From: Exiguobacterium sp. s48 | GTDB taxonomy: Bacteria; Bacillota; Bacilli; Exiguobacteriales; Exiguobacteriaceae | DNA length: 64,000 nucleotides | Assembly: GCF_018617395.1 (NCBI RefSeq) | Contig: NZ_JACSKC010000002.1 | Coordinates: 248,001-312,000, forward strand | Direction of reading: 5' to 3' | Part shown: positions 17,282 to 26,072 of the stretch, piece after piece | Numbering within the stretch: position 1 is the first letter of the stretch | Layout: every line of letters starts with the position of its first letter | Notes under the pieces: model-generated | What the model was told of the DNA's origin: nothing | Seen by the model: the letters and a program-made list of their open reading frames with translations, nothing else | The model's database searches: none | Program-made: the position numbers and the translations under genes

Positions 17282-17776
17282 ATGATCGGATTACTTGTTA
17301 GTATGATTGGAGCCGTGTGTTTATGGTGGTTCGGGGCACCACTTTGGAGCAGCATCTTGCTTCTTTTCATTGGAATCGTCTGGTTCGTTTGGAAGGTTCG
17401 GCTGTCGACGATCGATCGAATCGATCGAATGGATGGTCGAGAATTTGAACTGTTTTTAGAGGAAGTGTTCACAGCGCTCGGGTATAAGGTAGTGGTCACA
17501 CCGGCATCGCGTGACTTTGGAGCGGACTTGTTACTCGAAACACCGGATGGATGGTCGATTGCGGTACAGGCGAAGCGCTATGAAAAAGTGGTCGGTCTCG
17601 AAGCTGTGCAACAAATTGCAGCGGCCGTACCGTATTATGAGGCACATGAGGGATGGGTCGTGACAAACTCAACTTTCACGGACAGTGCCTATGAATTGGC
17701 TGCTCCAAATCAAGTTCGTCTGATTGCAAGATTTGAGCTTGAAGAACTCTTAAAAGAAGCGGGATACAAGCGATAA
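17282..17776 (+). CDS. Membrane-anchored Mrr/restriction-endonuclease-like protein
   Basis: 164 residues. Two short membrane helices (about 2-16 and 18-35) form an N-terminal hairpin. The following domain has the PD-(D/E)xK pattern of Mrr_cat proteins: E near residue 52, DFGADLLLE (about 78-86), then VQAKRY (about 97-102) with Q-x-K. Mrr-fold domains cleave or bind DNA, some methylation-dependent; membrane-anchored versions are common in Bacillota and have no assigned role. The ATG at 17282 follows GGAAAGATAAG. It is divergent from the PAS kinase. Confidence 0.75.
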   Translation: MIGLLVSMIGAVCLWWFGAPLWSSILLLFIGIVWFVWKVRLSTIDRIDRMDGREFELFLEEVFTALGYKVVVTPASRDFGADLLLETPDGWSIAVQAKRYEKVVGLEAVQQIAAAVPYYEAHEGWVVTNSTFTDSAYELAAPNQVRLIARFELEELLKEAGYKR

Positions 17777-17994
17777 ACATCGACAATTTCACAAGTTCGA
17801 CAGAATCAGAAATGATGTCGAAAAAAAGGGGTTGTCTTTTTCTTAAATCGGTGCAATAATCATCTTCGTCATATGAAATATGTAGTAGTTGAAACGAGAT
17901 AAATACTACTGAGAGAAACGATTGGGGTTTTCAGTAATACCCGACCGTACACATACAAACAATCACGGTTGGAACGTGCTAGGAGGAAAAAGCG

Positions 17995-18477
17995 GTGCGC
18001 AAATTAATTTATGTAAAAGGTTGCGTCTTTACGCAAGGCGAGGCGACCATTTATGATGAGACAAATGATGCAATCGGATCTGTTCACCGCGACGCGGAAG
18101 GCAGTGTTCAAGTGCACAATTTGTCTGGACGACAAATCGCTCACGGGAAATATATCCCGAACTGCCAAAAATGGGTCGTGATGAACCATGATGGACAGGC
18201 GATTGGTCAATTGAAAGACAAGTTCTCGTTATTCGGGAAAAAGTGTGAGTACAACGTCTATGAACGCGGACTCTTCACGATTCAATACGATGTGGAACGT
18301 CATAAGTTCAGCGTTCGCGACAAAGCAGGCAAATTGGTCGCGGAGCTTCGGAAAGAAGAGGACGATACGTTCTGCTTAACGAAAGAAGCCGATCAGCTAT
18401 CGATGTTCGAACTTCTTTCAGTCTTAAAGACGTTAACGGTTAAATCGCGGATGCCGCTCGCAGCATCTGTCTCATAA
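17995..18477 (+). CDS. Unknown beta-rich protein, 160 aa
   Basis: Not confidently recognised. It starts at a GTG (17995) with AGGAGG 9 nt upstream. The sequence is a run of short beta-strand repeats (AIGSVHRDAEG, AIGQLKDKFSLFG, KLVAELRKEEDD). That pattern recalls tubby-like or LURP-type C2 folds, though this is only an impression. No signal peptide or membrane helix. The preceding 217 bases hold no gene; they contain a GTAGTA / TACTAC inverted repeat (about 17881-17910) and no clear riboswitch. Confidence 0.6.
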   Translation: MRKLIYVKGCVFTQGEATIYDETNDAIGSVHRDAEGSVQVHNLSGRQIAHGKYIPNCQKWVVMNHDGQAIGQLKDKFSLFGKKCEYNVYERGLFTIQYDVERHKFSVRDKAGKLVAELRKEEDDTFCLTKEADQLSMFELLSVLKTLTVKSRMPLAASVS

Positions 18478-18485
18478 CGATGACG

Positions 18486-18513
18486 AGCACCGGTCAGGAG
18501 ACCGGTGCTTTTT
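18486..18513 (+). terminator. Terminator after 160-aa gene
   Basis: 10-bp perfect stem AGCACCGGTC / GACCGGTGCT with a T run. Confidence 0.85.
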
Positions 18514-18520
18514 CATGTAC

Positions 18521-18548
18521 AAAAACCGCTTCATCAAATGAAACGGTT
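18521..18548 (-). terminator. Terminator of DUF1836 gene
   Basis: Minus-strand stem AACCGTTTCAT / ATGAAGCGGTT followed by TTTTT. The 5' arm lies in the last codons of the gene. Confidence 0.8.
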
Positions 18549-19157
18549 CAGGTAATGTTTTGCCTCGAGTTCAAGCGTTGTGACGCGATGTGCGTAAAGA
18601 CAGAGCTTCAAGACATGAATGATATTCGGATGTGTGTATTTCGTTTTTTCAAGCGAACGCTTCGCTCGAGTATCGAGAAGGTCGATTGGACTTGTCGATT
18701 TTGCATACTCCGCATACAGTCGGTAAAAATCAATCGGAGAGATAAAGTCGTCTTCGTCCCGGTCAGGGTTATTGAAAATTAAAGCCAATAAGGAACTTGT
18801 TTCTTCTAATGAAAAAAGGTGTTTCAAGTCATCGAGAAGGTAAATGATGGCGGCTTGATGCAAAGAATACTTCTTACCGATTCGTGGGACCCCGATAATC
18901 TTACGGACTTCGCGTTTCGTCCAGTTTTGAATCGTCGTCGCCGAGAGGTGTTCACCTGTTAGTGCATTTGCGAGAGCGACGATTTGATTGATGGAGAGGC
19001 CATGCTTTTCAATATGAAACAAGTGGATTTTTCGAAGCTCTTTTGGAAAATGTTCACGCACGTCTTCAGGGAAGAGGGCGAGGGCTCGATCGATTTCTCC
19101 GACCTGCATAAAATGAAGGCAATCTGCCAAAGTTTGAATTGAAGTTGCGTCGCGCAT
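18534..19157 (-). CDS. DUF1836 family protein, MerR-like DNA-binding
   Basis: 207 residues. The centre resembles DUF1836, with a MerR-type helix-turn-helix-like segment: TTIQNWTKREVRK, then the basic PRIGKKYS, then a helix carrying YLLDDLKHLF. Members are thought to be transcription regulators, with targets mostly unknown. The start has AAAGGGTGG upstream. It is convergent with the 160-aa gene and separated from it by back-to-back terminators. Nothing nearby points to a target. Confidence 0.75.
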   Translation of the reverse strand: MRDATSIQTLADCLHFMQVGEIDRALALFPEDVREHFPKELRKIHLFHIEKHGLSINQIVALANALTGEHLSATTIQNWTKREVRKIIGVPRIGKKYSLHQAAIIYLLDDLKHLFSLEETSSLLALIFNNPDRDEDDFISPIDFYRLYAEYAKSTSPIDLLDTRAKRSLEKTKYTHPNIIHVLKLCLYAHRVTTLELEAKHYLNRFI

Positions 19158-19308
19158 ACGGCCACCCTTTCTATCGCCAACATCGTACGTTGGCTATACA
19201 GTCATTTGACCTCATTCTACCAAATGTTTGAAAAGTAAGCTAGGATGGGCACTGATTAAGGTATAATGACGATATCATATACATTCTGTACATAGAGGTG
19301 GTCAAGCA

Positions 19309-19959
19309 ATGAATGAATGGATTAGTTCAATTCTCTCGATCGTGTTCGTCCTTGTCTTTCTCGTAGGTCTTGAACAAGTCGGGAAGCGGCTCGGATGGAC
19401 AGACGAAACGATTCGGAAAAGTGTACATATCGCAGTCGGACATTGGTCGCTGTTAGCGGTCTGGTTGATGGATACTTGGTACGTCGCGGCAGTGCCGCTC
19501 ATCTTTTTCACCTTTGCGAATGCGGTCTTATTATATAAAAGTCCGTCGCCTGTGCATCAAACGGAACGCAAATCACTTGGAACTGTCTATTATCCGATTG
19601 CGCTACTCATCATTCTGTACTTCTTTTTTGAGTCAGAGCCTATCGCGTTCTTGGCCGGTTCGCTCGTTCTCGCGTGGGGAGACGGAATGGCTGCACTGAT
19701 TGGACGAAAATACGGAACGGTTACTTATGATCTTTATGGTCAAAAGCGCTCATTCCAAGGGAGCCTCGCTATGTTCCTTAATTCGTACGCAGTCTTATTT
19801 TTATTGTTTTTGTGGAATGATGTCGTGATGTGGCAAGTGGTAACTTATGGGTTTATCATTTCCATTATCGCTACGCTAACTGAAGCGATTTCATATCGGG
19901 ATTGGGATAACTTTACAATTCCCATCATTGTTGCTGTGGCGACATCGCTATTGTTATAA
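19309..19959 (+). CDS. Dolichol/phytol-kinase-like membrane protein (SEC59/DGK1/VTE5 family)
   Basis: 216 residues with about six membrane helices. The N-terminal RKSVHIAVGHWSLLA and the later WGDGMAALIGRKYG, followed by KRSFQGSLAMF, match the signature of the CTP-dependent lipid kinase/phosphatidate-cytidylyltransferase-like family (SEC59, DGK1, phytol kinase). These enzymes phosphorylate isoprenoid alcohols or diacylglycerol in the membrane. The bacterial role is unproven; isoprenoid salvage is a reasonable inference. An AGAGGTGG ribosome site precedes the ATG. Confidence 0.8.
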   Translation: MNEWISSILSIVFVLVFLVGLEQVGKRLGWTDETIRKSVHIAVGHWSLLAVWLMDTWYVAAVPLIFFTFANAVLLYKSPSPVHQTERKSLGTVYYPIALLIILYFFFESEPIAFLAGSLVLAWGDGMAALIGRKYGTVTYDLYGQKRSFQGSLAMFLNSYAVLFLLFLWNDVVMWQVVTYGFIISIIATLTEAISYRDWDNFTIPIIVAVATSLLL

Positions 19960-19990
19960 ACTAATCGCTAAGTTGTAAGAAAAACGTTGC

Positions 19991-20019
19991 TTGTCACGTT
20001 CATTAATCATTTGTATACT
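19991..20019 (+). promoter_or_regulatory. Promoter for murB
   Basis: TTGTCA (19991-19996), a 17-nt spacer and TATACT (20014-20019). Confidence 0.65.
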
Positions 20020-20114
20020 GTGATTCGTACTGAAACGATTCAGTGACGTGCTCGGGATGAATGAAATGTGACCGAGACACTGATTAAATAGAACGTAAAG
20101 GATTGAGTGAACGC

Positions 20115-21035
20115 ATGAGCTTTTTACAGCAACTCCAAAATATCATTCCGGCCGAGCGCGTCCTTCAAGACGAGCCGTTGTCGGCACACACGTATACAAA
20201 ATTAGGCGGTAAAGCAGATTACTTCGTAGCACCACACACATATGAAGAGGTCCAAGCGGTCTTAGAACTGGCGCATCAGGAATCGATGCCATTTATGATT
20301 CTTGGGTTCGGATCGAACTTAATTGTTCGAGACGGTGGAATCCGCGGAGTCGTTTTAAATTTGAATGAATTGAATACGATTCGTCGGGATGGTAACCAGA
20401 TCATCGCACAGGCCGGAGCAGCGATTATCGATGTATCGCGTCAGGCACTCGCTGAAGGGTTGTCCGGTCTTGAATTCGCTTGTGGCATCCCTGGAACAGT
20501 CGGTGGCGCCGTCTATATGAATGCCGGTGCTTACGGTGGGGAGACGAAAGACGTCATTGCGTCAGCGACGGTATTGACGCAGGAAGGACAGGTCCTCCAC
20601 TTATCTAAAGATGAGCTACACCTCGACTACCGAACGAGCCGTGTCTCGAAAGAGGGCTTGATTGTACTTGAAGCGACGTTCGAACTTGAGCCAAAGAACT
20701 ATGAGTTGATCAAAGAAGTCATGGATGATTTGACGTATAAACGTGAATCGAAGCAACCGCTTGAATACCCTTCATGTGGAAGCGTATTTAAACGTCCTCC
20801 TGGCTATTTTGCCGGAAAGTTGATTCAAGACTCAGGTCTACAAGGGAAGCGGATCGGTGGGGCTGAAGTATCGCTTAAACACGCAGGATTCATCGTCAAC
20901 ATTGATGAAGCGACAGCGACAGAATACATTTCGCTCATTCGTCATGTGCAAGCGACTGTCAAAGAGAAGTTCGAAGTGGAGTTAGAACCGGAAGTGAAAA
21001 TCATCGGGGAAGACATCACGGTAGAGAACGCATAA
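20115..21035 (+). CDS. murB: UDP-N-acetylenolpyruvoylglucosamine reductase
   Basis: 306 residues, type II MurB. It is an FAD enzyme that reduces UDP-GlcNAc-enolpyruvate to UDP-MurNAc with NADPH in peptidoglycan synthesis. Visible elements are the substrate-entry motif [12 protein letters not shown], the FAD-binding [38 protein letters not shown] (split here only for naming), the catalytic serine region [11 protein letters not shown] and the Glu in the C-terminal half. The ATG at 20115 is preferred; an in-frame TTG at 20103 directly abuts the AAAGGA ribosome site. Confidence 0.96.
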   Translation: MSFLQQLQNIIPAERVLQDEPLSAHTYTKLGGKADYFVAPHTYEEVQAVLELAHQESMPFMILGFGSNLIVRDGGIRGVVLNLNELNTIRRDGNQIIAQAGAAIIDVSRQALAEGLSGLEFACGIPGTVGGAVYMNAGAYGGETKDVIASATVLTQEGQVLHLSKDELHLDYRTSRVSKEGLIVLEATFELEPKNYELIKEVMDDLTYKRESKQPLEYPSCGSVFKRPPGYFAGKLIQDSGLQGKRIGGAEVSLKHAGFIVNIDEATATEYISLIRHVQATVKEKFEVELEPEVKIIGEDITVENA

Positions 21036-21044
21036 ATAGTAAAG

Positions 21045-21087
21045 AAAGAAGGAATCGGACGAAGCTGTCGTTCGATTCCTTCTTTAT
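21045..21087 (+). terminator. Terminator after murB
   Basis: 13-bp perfect stem AAAGAAGGAATCG / CGATTCCTTCTTT. Confidence 0.85.
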
Positions 21088-21089
21088 GT

Positions 21090-21124
21090 AAAAAGGCGAC
21101 GAGAACGGGCATCTCGTCGCCTTG
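21090..21124 (-). terminator. Terminator after ald
   Basis: 11-12-bp stem AAGGCGACGAGA / TCTCGTCGCCTT, with a T run on the minus strand. Confidence 0.85.
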
Positions 21125-21127
21125 TGT

Positions 21128-22258
21128 TTACGCTTGTTTCTGTTTAGCAACTGCCTCATAGGCAGGGACAAACGGATACTCCAAATCACGAGCAACCGCT
21201 TCGTATGTGACCGTACCGTTAATCACGTTCAAGCCTTTGAGAAGTGCGTCGTTTTCAAGAAGTGCCGGGAATACACCTTTTTGAGCGCATTCGATGATGT
21301 ATGGCATCGTTGCGTTCGTGAGACCCATCGTTGATGTGCGTGGTACGGCACCTGGCATGTTGGCAACTGCATAGTGCTGGACACCATAGCGCTCATACGT
21401 CGGTGCGTCATGTGTTGTGATATGATCAATCGTCTCACAAATTCCACCTTGGTCGATTGCGACATCGACGATGACAGAGCCTGGTGACATACGCTGAACC
21501 ATCTCTTCTGTAACAAGCTTCGGCGCTTTCGCTCCTGGAATGAGAACTGCCCCAATTACAAGGTCACTCTCGGCCACTTGTTTCGCGATGTTGTACTTGT
21601 TTGAGATTAACGTATTGATTGTGTTTCCAAACAAGTCATCGATTTGGCGTAGGCGAGCCGGGCTGATATCCATCAACGTCACGCTCGCACCAAGACCAAT
21701 CGCGATACGAGCCGCGTTTGTACCGACGACCCCACCACCGATGACGGTGACGTTCGCACGAGGTACGCCAGGTAAACCAGACATGAGGATTCCTTTGCCG
21801 CCGTGTGGTTTTTCGAGAATCTGTGCTCCGATTTGTGCGGCCATACGACCTGCGACTTCACTCATCGGCGTGAGAAGCGGTAACGTCCGATCAACTTCTA
21901 CTGTCTCATACGCAATCGCTGTAATCCCAGAATCGACGAGTGCTTTTGTTAATTCCGGTTCAGCCGCGAGGTGGAGATACGTGAAGAGCGTCAAATCAGG
22001 ACGGAAGTATTGATACTCTGATGCCTGTGGCTCTTTTACTTTGAGGGCTAGCTCAACGCCTTCCCAAACCTCTTTCGCCGTTTCAAGAATCGTTGCACCG
22101 GCATCAATATATTCCATATTCGTGAAGCCGCTACCGAGACCGGCATTCGTTTCGACGAATACATCATGACCTAGCTCCGTTAACATAAATGCACCCATTG
22201 GTGTCAAAGCCACCCGGTTTTCATTGTTTTTAATCTCTTTTAATACCCCGATTTTCAT
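21128..22258 (-). CDS. ald: Alanine dehydrogenase
   Basis: 376 residues, normal length. It reversibly deaminates L-alanine to pyruvate and ammonia with NAD. The N-terminal [20 protein letters not shown] holds the substrate-binding Arg. Lys in LALKVKEPQ (about 75) and His in [10 protein letters not shown] (about 96) are the catalytic pair. The Rossmann motif [15 protein letters not shown] is at about 170-184. The ATG at 22258 has AAAGGGGAA 7 nt upstream; an in-frame extension to 22276 would read through that site. The upstream minus-strand -10 TATACT has no good -35, consistent with activator dependence on the neighbouring PucR-type gene. Confidence 0.97.
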   Translation of the reverse strand: MKIGVLKEIKNNENRVALTPMGAFMLTELGHDVFVETNAGLGSGFTNMEYIDAGATILETAKEVWEGVELALKVKEPQASEYQYFRPDLTLFTYLHLAAEPELTKALVDSGITAIAYETVEVDRTLPLLTPMSEVAGRMAAQIGAQILEKPHGGKGILMSGLPGVPRANVTVIGGGVVGTNAARIAIGLGASVTLMDISPARLRQIDDLFGNTINTLISNKYNIAKQVAESDLVIGAVLIPGAKAPKLVTEEMVQRMSPGSVIVDVAIDQGGICETIDHITTHDAPTYERYGVQHYAVANMPGAVPRTSTMGLTNATMPYIIECAQKGVFPALLENDALLKGLNVINGTVTYEAVARDLEYPFVPAYEAVAKQKQA

Positions 22259-22343
22259 GGAACATTCCCCTTTCATTCCGTTGACACAAATTGTTCACAC
22301 CCCTAGTATAGACCCATCCGAAAACGCTGTCTTTATCATGGAT

Positions 22344-22393
22344 TCTAAAAATGAAGACGCTCACCTTGTGAAAAAACACAAAGTGAGCGTCTA
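22344..22393 (-). terminator. Terminator of the PucR-type regulator gene
   Basis: Minus-strand stem AGACGCTCAC / GTGAGCGTCT with an inner GTG / CAC, then a T run. It overlaps the regulator's stop and insulates ald. Confidence 0.8.
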
Positions 22394-23614
22394 GTCTTCT
22401 AAGCGATATTGACCGGCTTTAATCGCTAAGTAAATCATGGCGCGTTCTGGTAAAGATACTTGCGTGATATTCGTCAGTTCTTCGATTCGTCGAATCCGGT
22501 ACAGGACGGTATTCGGATGGATGTGTAGGTGAGATGCGACTCGTTTTACGTTTCCTTCGAAGTAAAAATACCATTCGAGTGTCGTGACGAGTTCGGTCTG
22601 ATGGGATGAATCATATTGTTGCAGACGTTCAATCGTCGGATGTGTCTCAAGACGTAACCCGATGCGACGTGCGAGCTCGGGAACAAGCTGATAGATGCCG
22701 ATTTGTTCGAAAGCACGAGCGCTTGAGAGTTCAAGAGGGAACTTACGACGTAAGGTCGTAACACGTTTCGCTTCTTCGGCTGCCGCATATAACGTATCAC
22801 TTTCGAAAAAGCGTCGACTAATTCCCAGTCGAGGTTCAGACTCGGCGAATTTGTCTTGGAGCAACTGTTCGAATCGTTCAGCCCAAGCCAGTAATTCTGT
22901 CTCCTCATCAGAGAGCTCAGATTTCATATAGTGCCAGACCAGTAACTGCTGACCATCGATGGCGTGTAGAACGACTTCGATTGCCTCTTGGGTCGCAAGG
23001 ACGTAATGCAAACGTTCAGCCAGTTGAGGGGTGATCGGTTGGCTACAATCAATAATCGTCAAACGACTGGCGACCGCGATAGGAGCGAGTTCGTTTAATC
23101 GTTCACGATTCGGGTCGGAAAGTGTGGGTGAAGCGAGAACATCTAGCAAAAAGCGTTCAAGTTCGGCATTAATCCGTCGCTCATGCATCGCGATGGTCAT
23201 GAGTAATTTCTTCGCAATGTTCGCACCTTCTTGAAGGATCGCCAACTCTTGGTCGGTGAACGGATTTGTTCGGGCTAAACTCCAAATATAGCCGAGTACT
23301 TCATCATGTTGTTTAATGACGACTGCAGCACGTTCCCCTAGACCGACAGCGAGTCGGGCGGGGATGACAACGGGTTCGTCCTGATCAATCACTTCTCGCA
23401 AAATGCCACTCTCCCATAAATCTTCAATGACGGCTTCCGGGACACGACGACCGATGATGGTCGCAATTCGGGCCGGATCAGTTGAATCGGGATGTGTACT
23501 GTACGCAAGTAATTGATGATGGCGGTTTTCGATAGTGATTGGTGCTCGAATGGCCTGTCCAATCGCTTCGGCGAGTGTATCGAGTGATTCGTATGATTTC
23601 TGCAAAAAAGGCAT
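22391..23614 (-). CDS. PucR/CdaR-type activator, probable ald regulator (AdeR-like)
   Basis: 407 residues. The middle has a GGDEF-like CdaR central domain and the C-terminus a PucR helix-turn-helix (GNVKRVASHLHIHPNTVLYR, about residues 364-383). In B. subtilis the AdeR regulator of this class activates ald with alanine. This gene lies directly upstream of ald on the same strand but with its own terminator between, so the functional link is inferred from position and family. The start has GAGGAGGAA upstream. Confidence 0.82.
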   Translation of the reverse strand: MPFLQKSYESLDTLAEAIGQAIRAPITIENRHHQLLAYSTHPDSTDPARIATIIGRRVPEAVIEDLWESGILREVIDQDEPVVIPARLAVGLGERAAVVIKQHDEVLGYIWSLARTNPFTDQELAILQEGANIAKKLLMTIAMHERRINAELERFLLDVLASPTLSDPNRERLNELAPIAVASRLTIIDCSQPITPQLAERLHYVLATQEAIEVVLHAIDGQQLLVWHYMKSELSDEETELLAWAERFEQLLQDKFAESEPRLGISRRFFESDTLYAAAEEAKRVTTLRRKFPLELSSARAFEQIGIYQLVPELARRIGLRLETHPTIERLQQYDSSHQTELVTTLEWYFYFEGNVKRVASHLHIHPNTVLYRIRRIEELTNITQVSLPERAMIYLAIKAGQYRLED

Positions 23615-23705
23615 GTCGATTCCTCCTCACTCTGAGTATACCGTCTTCTTTGTGAAACTTCACAAAAAGAATCGAGAGTGTGAGAAATGACATACCTTCT
23701 ATTCA

Positions 23706-24119
23706 TCACATAGGGAAAAATAATCCGACGGCCAGACCGAGCAAGGCTCCGACAATGACTTGAAACGGTGTGTGACCGACGAGCTCGTTCAAGAGCGGGG
23801 TCTCATGTTTGATCCCTTTAAAATAATCGTTCAAGAGTCGGGCTTGGAAACCGACCGCTTGACGAACTCCGGTCGCATCATACATAACAATCGTGGCAAA
23901 GACGACGGCGAGTGCGAATAGGCCCGAATCGATGCCTTCCATACGTCCGATGGCAGTTGCGAGTGCGACAACCGTAGACGAGTGTGAACTAGGCATGCCA
24001 CCTGAAGCGAACATGATTTCAATTTCAAAATCCCGTGTTTTAATGAGTTCTGTTACGAGTTTAGCAGCTTGCGCGATGAACCAAGCGAGCATTGCGGCAA
24101 GTAAAGGTTCGTTAAACAT
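23706..24119 (-). CDS. YuiD-like divergent PAP2 membrane protein (DUF212)
   Basis: 137 residues with about four membrane helices. Residues FASGGMPSSHSSTVVALATA (about 39-58) match the DUF212 phosphatase-like motif G-M-P-S-S-H, and an H-pair follows later (HETPLLNELVGHTPFQV). The family is related to acid phosphatase/vanadium peroxidase PAP2 folds, but the substrate has not been established. The start has AGGAAGTGA upstream. Confidence 0.85.
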   Translation of the reverse strand: MFNEPLLAAMLAWFIAQAAKLVTELIKTRDFEIEIMFASGGMPSSHSSTVVALATAIGRMEGIDSGLFALAVVFATIVMYDATGVRQAVGFQARLLNDYFKGIKHETPLLNELVGHTPFQVIVGALLGLAVGLFFPM

Positions 24120-24193
24120 GCATTCACTTCCTGTCTGACATGGTATCTTGACTATACCCGAAAGAAGCGCAGACTAGACGTTAAGATTTCGTC

Positions 24194-24231
24194 AAAAAAA
24201 GGTGTCATGGACAAGTCATCCATGACACCTT
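24194..24231 (-). terminator. Terminator after trhO
   Basis: 12-bp perfect stem AGGTGTCATGGA / TCCATGACACCT followed on the minus strand by seven T. Confidence 0.9.
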
Positions 24232-24245
24232 CTGGTCGATTTTTG

Positions 24246-25187
24246 TTACCCGACTACTCCTTCAGTTTCCTGAATTTTCTCAGCAATGTTGTCAATGATA
24301 TAACGGTTGCGTGGGTGTTCTTGACACTCTTTCGAGCATGAACGCATTTGTTTTGGTTCACACTCTTCACAACAGAAGTGTTGTACATTGCACTCCGGGT
24401 TAGCACAATTAACATAACGAACCGTCTCGGTTCCGCAATGCATGCAATGCGAGACGACAGTCGGGTTCACGGAGTTAACGGGGACGTTGATGCGCTCGTC
24501 AAAGACGTATAGCTCACCATCCCAGTTTTCGCCTTTTGTCGCTTCGTCTTTTCCGTACATCGCGACGCCACCTTTAAGGTGGAAGATGTTGTCGTGACCT
24601 TGGTCACGCATATATGCTGTAAATTTCTCGCAACGGACGCCACCAGTACAGTACGTGAGAAGTGTTTTCCCTTCGTAGAGGTCCTTGTTCTCTTCGAGCC
24701 ATTCTGGCATGTAACGTGAAGCCTCTACATCGATTTTGATCGCGTTTTTAAAGTGACCAAGTTCGTACTCGTAGTTGTTACGAACGTCGAGGATGACGAC
24801 ATCATCACGATTCATCATCTCTTTCCATTCTGCTGGTTCGAGATATGCACCGTGTTGTTTCGGTACATCAAACTCGCCATCAAAGCGCCACGTCACGAGC
24901 TCTTTCTTGTGACGGACAAAAATTTTCTTGAAGGCATGTTCTTCGACTTCATCGATTTTGAACTCGATGTCGCTGAAGAGTGGGTTTGCTTTCAAGTCAT
25001 TCATGTATTGCTCAGTCTGTTCCCATGTACCAGAGCACGTCCCGTTGATTCCTTCGGAGGAAATCAAGATGCGTCCTTTGATGCCGAGGTCCTTGCAATA
25101 CTTCAAATGTTCTTGCGTGAGTGTTTCTGGGTCTTCGATGTTGACGTACTTATAGTACAGCAAGACCCGCATTGGTTTTGTTTCCAT
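24246..25187 (-). CDS. trhO: tRNA uridine-34 hydroxylase, rhodanese type
   Basis: 313 residues. TrhO makes 5-hydroxyuridine at the tRNA wobble position in an O2-dependent reaction. An N-terminal UPF0176 domain (about 8-100) precedes a rhodanese domain with catalytic C180 in LLTYCTGGVRCEKF. The C-terminal part is rich in cysteine (CMHCG, CANPEC, CCEEC, CSKEC), a zinc-ribbon-like tail found in the Bacillota form. The start has GGGGAGCAAC upstream. It is a single gene between terminators. Confidence 0.92.
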   Translation of the reverse strand: METKPMRVLLYYKYVNIEDPETLTQEHLKYCKDLGIKGRILISSEGINGTCSGTWEQTEQYMNDLKANPLFSDIEFKIDEVEEHAFKKIFVRHKKELVTWRFDGEFDVPKQHGAYLEPAEWKEMMNRDDVVILDVRNNYEYELGHFKNAIKIDVEASRYMPEWLEENKDLYEGKTLLTYCTGGVRCEKFTAYMRDQGHDNIFHLKGGVAMYGKDEATKGENWDGELYVFDERINVPVNSVNPTVVSHCMHCGTETVRYVNCANPECNVQHFCCEECEPKQMRSCSKECQEHPRNRYIIDNIAEKIQETEGVVG

Positions 25188-25412
25188 ATTGTGTTGCTCC
25201 CCTGTGTTCAGTTTTTTGCAGGAAAACGAACGTTGGGTTGTGTCGTTCGACGAATGAACTTGCCTGCAACCACAAGTCCATTATTATATGATAAATATCA
25301 CGACGAATTTTCGCAAATGGTTTTTAATTTTTTTTGACGAATGCAGGGAGATGCGTCTTGTGAATCGAATTCGGGGAATAGAGTAGTAATGAAAGTTGAA
25401 GGTGGAACGACT

Positions 25413-26057
25413 ATGCTGAATTCTCTCCAACAATACATCGTCCAATTGATTGAATGGCTTCAAAGTTTGCCTGGCGGTCCTTGGGCCGGACTCGGTGCGC
25501 CGTTTTTAGAAGCGATTTTTCCGTTTTTACCACTCGTTTTAATCATATCGGCCAATGCAGCGACATATGGATTTCTGTTAGGCGTTCTCTTGTCATGGAT
25601 CGGGAATCTCCTCGGGACGCTCGTAGTCTTCGCGGCTGTCCGATATGTCTTCCGAAAACCGATGACACGCTGGCTTGAGAGACATAAGGCAGCCGTGTAT
25701 TGGCTAGAACGGATCAATCACATGAGTCCGATTTCACTTGGGTTCCTATACTCACTCCCGTTCATTCCGGTCAGTCTGATCACTTACTTGCTAGCGATTA
25801 TTCAAATGCCACTTCGTACATTCGTTTTGGCAGCGGGATTTGGTAAATTACTCGTCGTCTTGATTTTCTCAGTCATCGGGGATCAATGGGAAGAATTTAT
25901 TCAAAGCCCATTTCGTTTACTGATGCTCGGTCTACTTTTGGTCGCACTATGGGGCATCAGTCGAGGACTTGAAGAAGTGCTCAAACGACGCGCGTTCAAA
26001 AAACGAAACGAGCAGTTGAAACAAGATATGGTGACTAAACGACAAACACCCCTATGA
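25413..26057 (+). CDS. TVP38/TMEM64 (DedA-superfamily) membrane protein
   Basis: 214 residues with about five membrane helices. It matches the VTT/SNARE-associated type (GLGAPFLEAIFPFLPLV, then LLSWIGNLLGTL and the re-entrant LYSLPFIPVSLITYLLAI). Family members act as membrane transporters or scramblases for lipids and undecaprenyl phosphate; the role here is not established. The ATG at 25413 is chosen because GGTGG lies 8 nt before it; an in-frame ATG at 25341 lacks a ribosome site. A plus-strand -10 is not obvious in the upstream 225 bases, which are shared with trhO. Confidence 0.85.
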   Translation: MLNSLQQYIVQLIEWLQSLPGGPWAGLGAPFLEAIFPFLPLVLIISANAATYGFLLGVLLSWIGNLLGTLVVFAAVRYVFRKPMTRWLERHKAAVYWLERINHMSPISLGFLYSLPFIPVSLITYLLAIIQMPLRTFVLAAGFGKLLVVLIFSVIGDQWEEFIQSPFRLLMLGLLLVALWGISRGLEEVLKRRAFKKRNEQLKQDMVTKRQTPL

Positions 26058-26070
26058 AAGGGGTGTTTTT
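26045..26070 (+). terminator. Terminator after TVP38 gene
   Basis: 8-bp stem ACACCCCT / AGGGGTGT with a 5-nt loop and a T run. The 5' arm overlaps the stop region. Confidence 0.8.
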
Positions 26071-26072
26071 GA

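Noticed and set aside
17776-17995. Possible riboswitch in the 217 bases before the 160-aa gene
   Set aside because: A GTAGTA / TACTAC repeat and a weak GATTG / CAATC pair are present but match no known class and have no terminator.
24753-25337. 194-codon plus-strand ORF across trhO
   Set aside because: It lies antisense to a clear rhodanese gene, has no ribosome site, and its protein has no recognisable fold.
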